Positions 4,813 through 5,386 of a stretch of DNA of 5,386 nt are shown one piece after another (the stretch's first letter is position 1; the number at the start of each line of letters is the position of its first letter). The translations under genes were made by a program, and so were the position numbers. The DNA is from Desulfobacterales bacterium (lineage in GTDB: Bacteria > Desulfobacterota > Desulfobacteria > Desulfobacterales > UBA11574). The notes under the pieces are model-generated. The model did not search any database and was not told the origin of the DNA. It worked only from the letters and a program-made list of their open reading frames with translations. The stretch spans positions 1-5,386 of the forward strand of contig JAQYVG010000225.1 of assembly GCA_030145595.1 (NCBI GenBank). The letters are read 5' to 3'.

Positions 4813-5386
4813 TTAGTCCATGACCGGCCGTGGCAGCACCTGGGCCAGTTCGGCAATCTCGGGGACTTTGTGCTCCCACTCGATCGCCATCATGTGCACA
4901 CCGTGGACACCCTTCATCTCCTTGAATTCCTCCACCTGCTCACAGGCCATCTTGATGCCCTCGTCGGCCACGTTCTTCTTGTCAACGCCCTTCAAACGGT
5001 CGATCCACTCTTCCGGAACCTCTATGCCCGGAACTCGCTTTTGCATGTAACGGGCCATGCCGACGTTCTTCATGGGCGTCACGCCCGCTAAAATGTAAAC
5101 CTTCTCCGTCAAACCCATGTCGTTGGCGCGCTTTATAAACTCTCGAAACTTATCCATGTTGTAAATACACTGGGTCTGAATAAAATCAACGCCGGCCTCG
5201 ATCTTTTTGGCCAAACGGTGCACGCGCCAATCAAACGGTTCCGCAAAAGGATTGACCGCCGCTCCGATAAATATTTTGGGCGGATCCTCAATCTCGGCAC
5301 CGGCCTGAAACTTGCCCTCATCTCGCATTGTCTTGACCATGTTGATCAGCTGCATCGAATCAATATCAAAGACACCCAGGGCATCC
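4813..5386 (-). CDS. metF: 5,10-methylenetetrahydrofolate reductase, C-terminal part (partial)
   Basis: The frame is open from the right edge and ends at TAA (4815-4813), giving about 191 residues. The N-terminal third is outside the window; the first internal Met (5355-5353) is not the start, because coding continues upstream as DALGVFDIDS. MetF interconverts 5,10-methylene- and 5-methyl-tetrahydrofolate with an FAD cofactor, in the cytoplasm. The TIM-barrel segments match: KIFIGAAVNPF, then RLAKKIEAGVDFIQTQCIYNMDKF with the conserved TQ, then VYILAGVTPMKN, then a C-terminal helical part ending HMMAIEWEHKVPEIAELAQVLPR, which aligns with the end of E. coli MetF. It is the short bacterial form, without the eukaryotic regulatory domain. 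In sulfate reducers and acetogens this enzyme serves the methyl branch of the Wood-Ljungdahl pathway, an inferred role here. It looks like the last gene of its transcript, ending at the shared terminator. Confidence 0.9.
   Translation of the reverse strand, partial: DALGVFDIDSMQLINMVKTMRDEGKFQAGAEIEDPPKIFIGAAVNPFAEPFDWRVHRLAKKIEAGVDFIQTQCIYNMDKFREFIKRANDMGLTEKVYILAGVTPMKNVGMARYMQKRVPGIEVPEEWIDRLKGVDKKNVADEGIKMACEQVEEFKEMKGVHGVHMMAIEWEHKVPEIAELAQVLPRPVMD

Overview
The window looks like chromosomal DNA of a Gram-negative anaerobe, most likely a sulfate-reducing member of the Desulfobacterota (Desulfobacterales-like). This is an inference. It rests on moderate GC content, a MetF of the kind used with one-carbon / Wood-Ljungdahl metabolism, a small Cys-rich protein I associate with that group, and spacers full of short repeats. 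No taxonomic marker gene is present.

Layout. (1) Positions 1-1481 on the + strand are the 3' end of a cell-surface polysaccharide operon: the tail of an unidentified upstream gene, then a SAM-dependent methyltransferase and a family 2 glycosyltransferase, both starting with TTG and separated by only a few bases. (2) Positions 1482-1715 are a repeat-rich spacer that acts as the thrS leader. It holds an ATTGTTG tandem array, two overlapping inverted repeats and an EcoRI-core hairpin. (3) Positions 1716-3632 are a complete thrS (threonyl-tRNA synthetase, 638 aa) with all catalytic, editing and zinc residues. (4) Positions 3633-3831 hold a second EcoRI-core hairpin and two heptamer arrays in opposite orientation. 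(5) Positions 3832-4038 encode a 68-aa Cys-rich protein of unknown function. (6) Positions 4039-4287 are non-coding: degenerate heptamers, a GC-rich block and an ACTGGTT array. (7) Positions 4288-4713 encode a VanZ-like membrane protein. (8) A strong bidirectional terminator at 4737-4770 separates it from the convergent 3' part of metF on the - strand (4813-5386, N-terminus outside the window).

The genes are ordinary and form unrelated groups: surface glycan assembly, translation, a membrane protein and C1 metabolism. The notable part is the DNA between them. All three + strand spacers carry arrays with a strict 7-nt period, each with its own heptamer. thrS is bracketed almost mirror-symmetrically: heptamer arrays, then a TGAATTCG/CGAATTCA hairpin, then the gene, then a hairpin with the same stem core, then heptamer arrays. 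I saw no CRISPR array, transposase, tRNA, rRNA or recognisable defence system.
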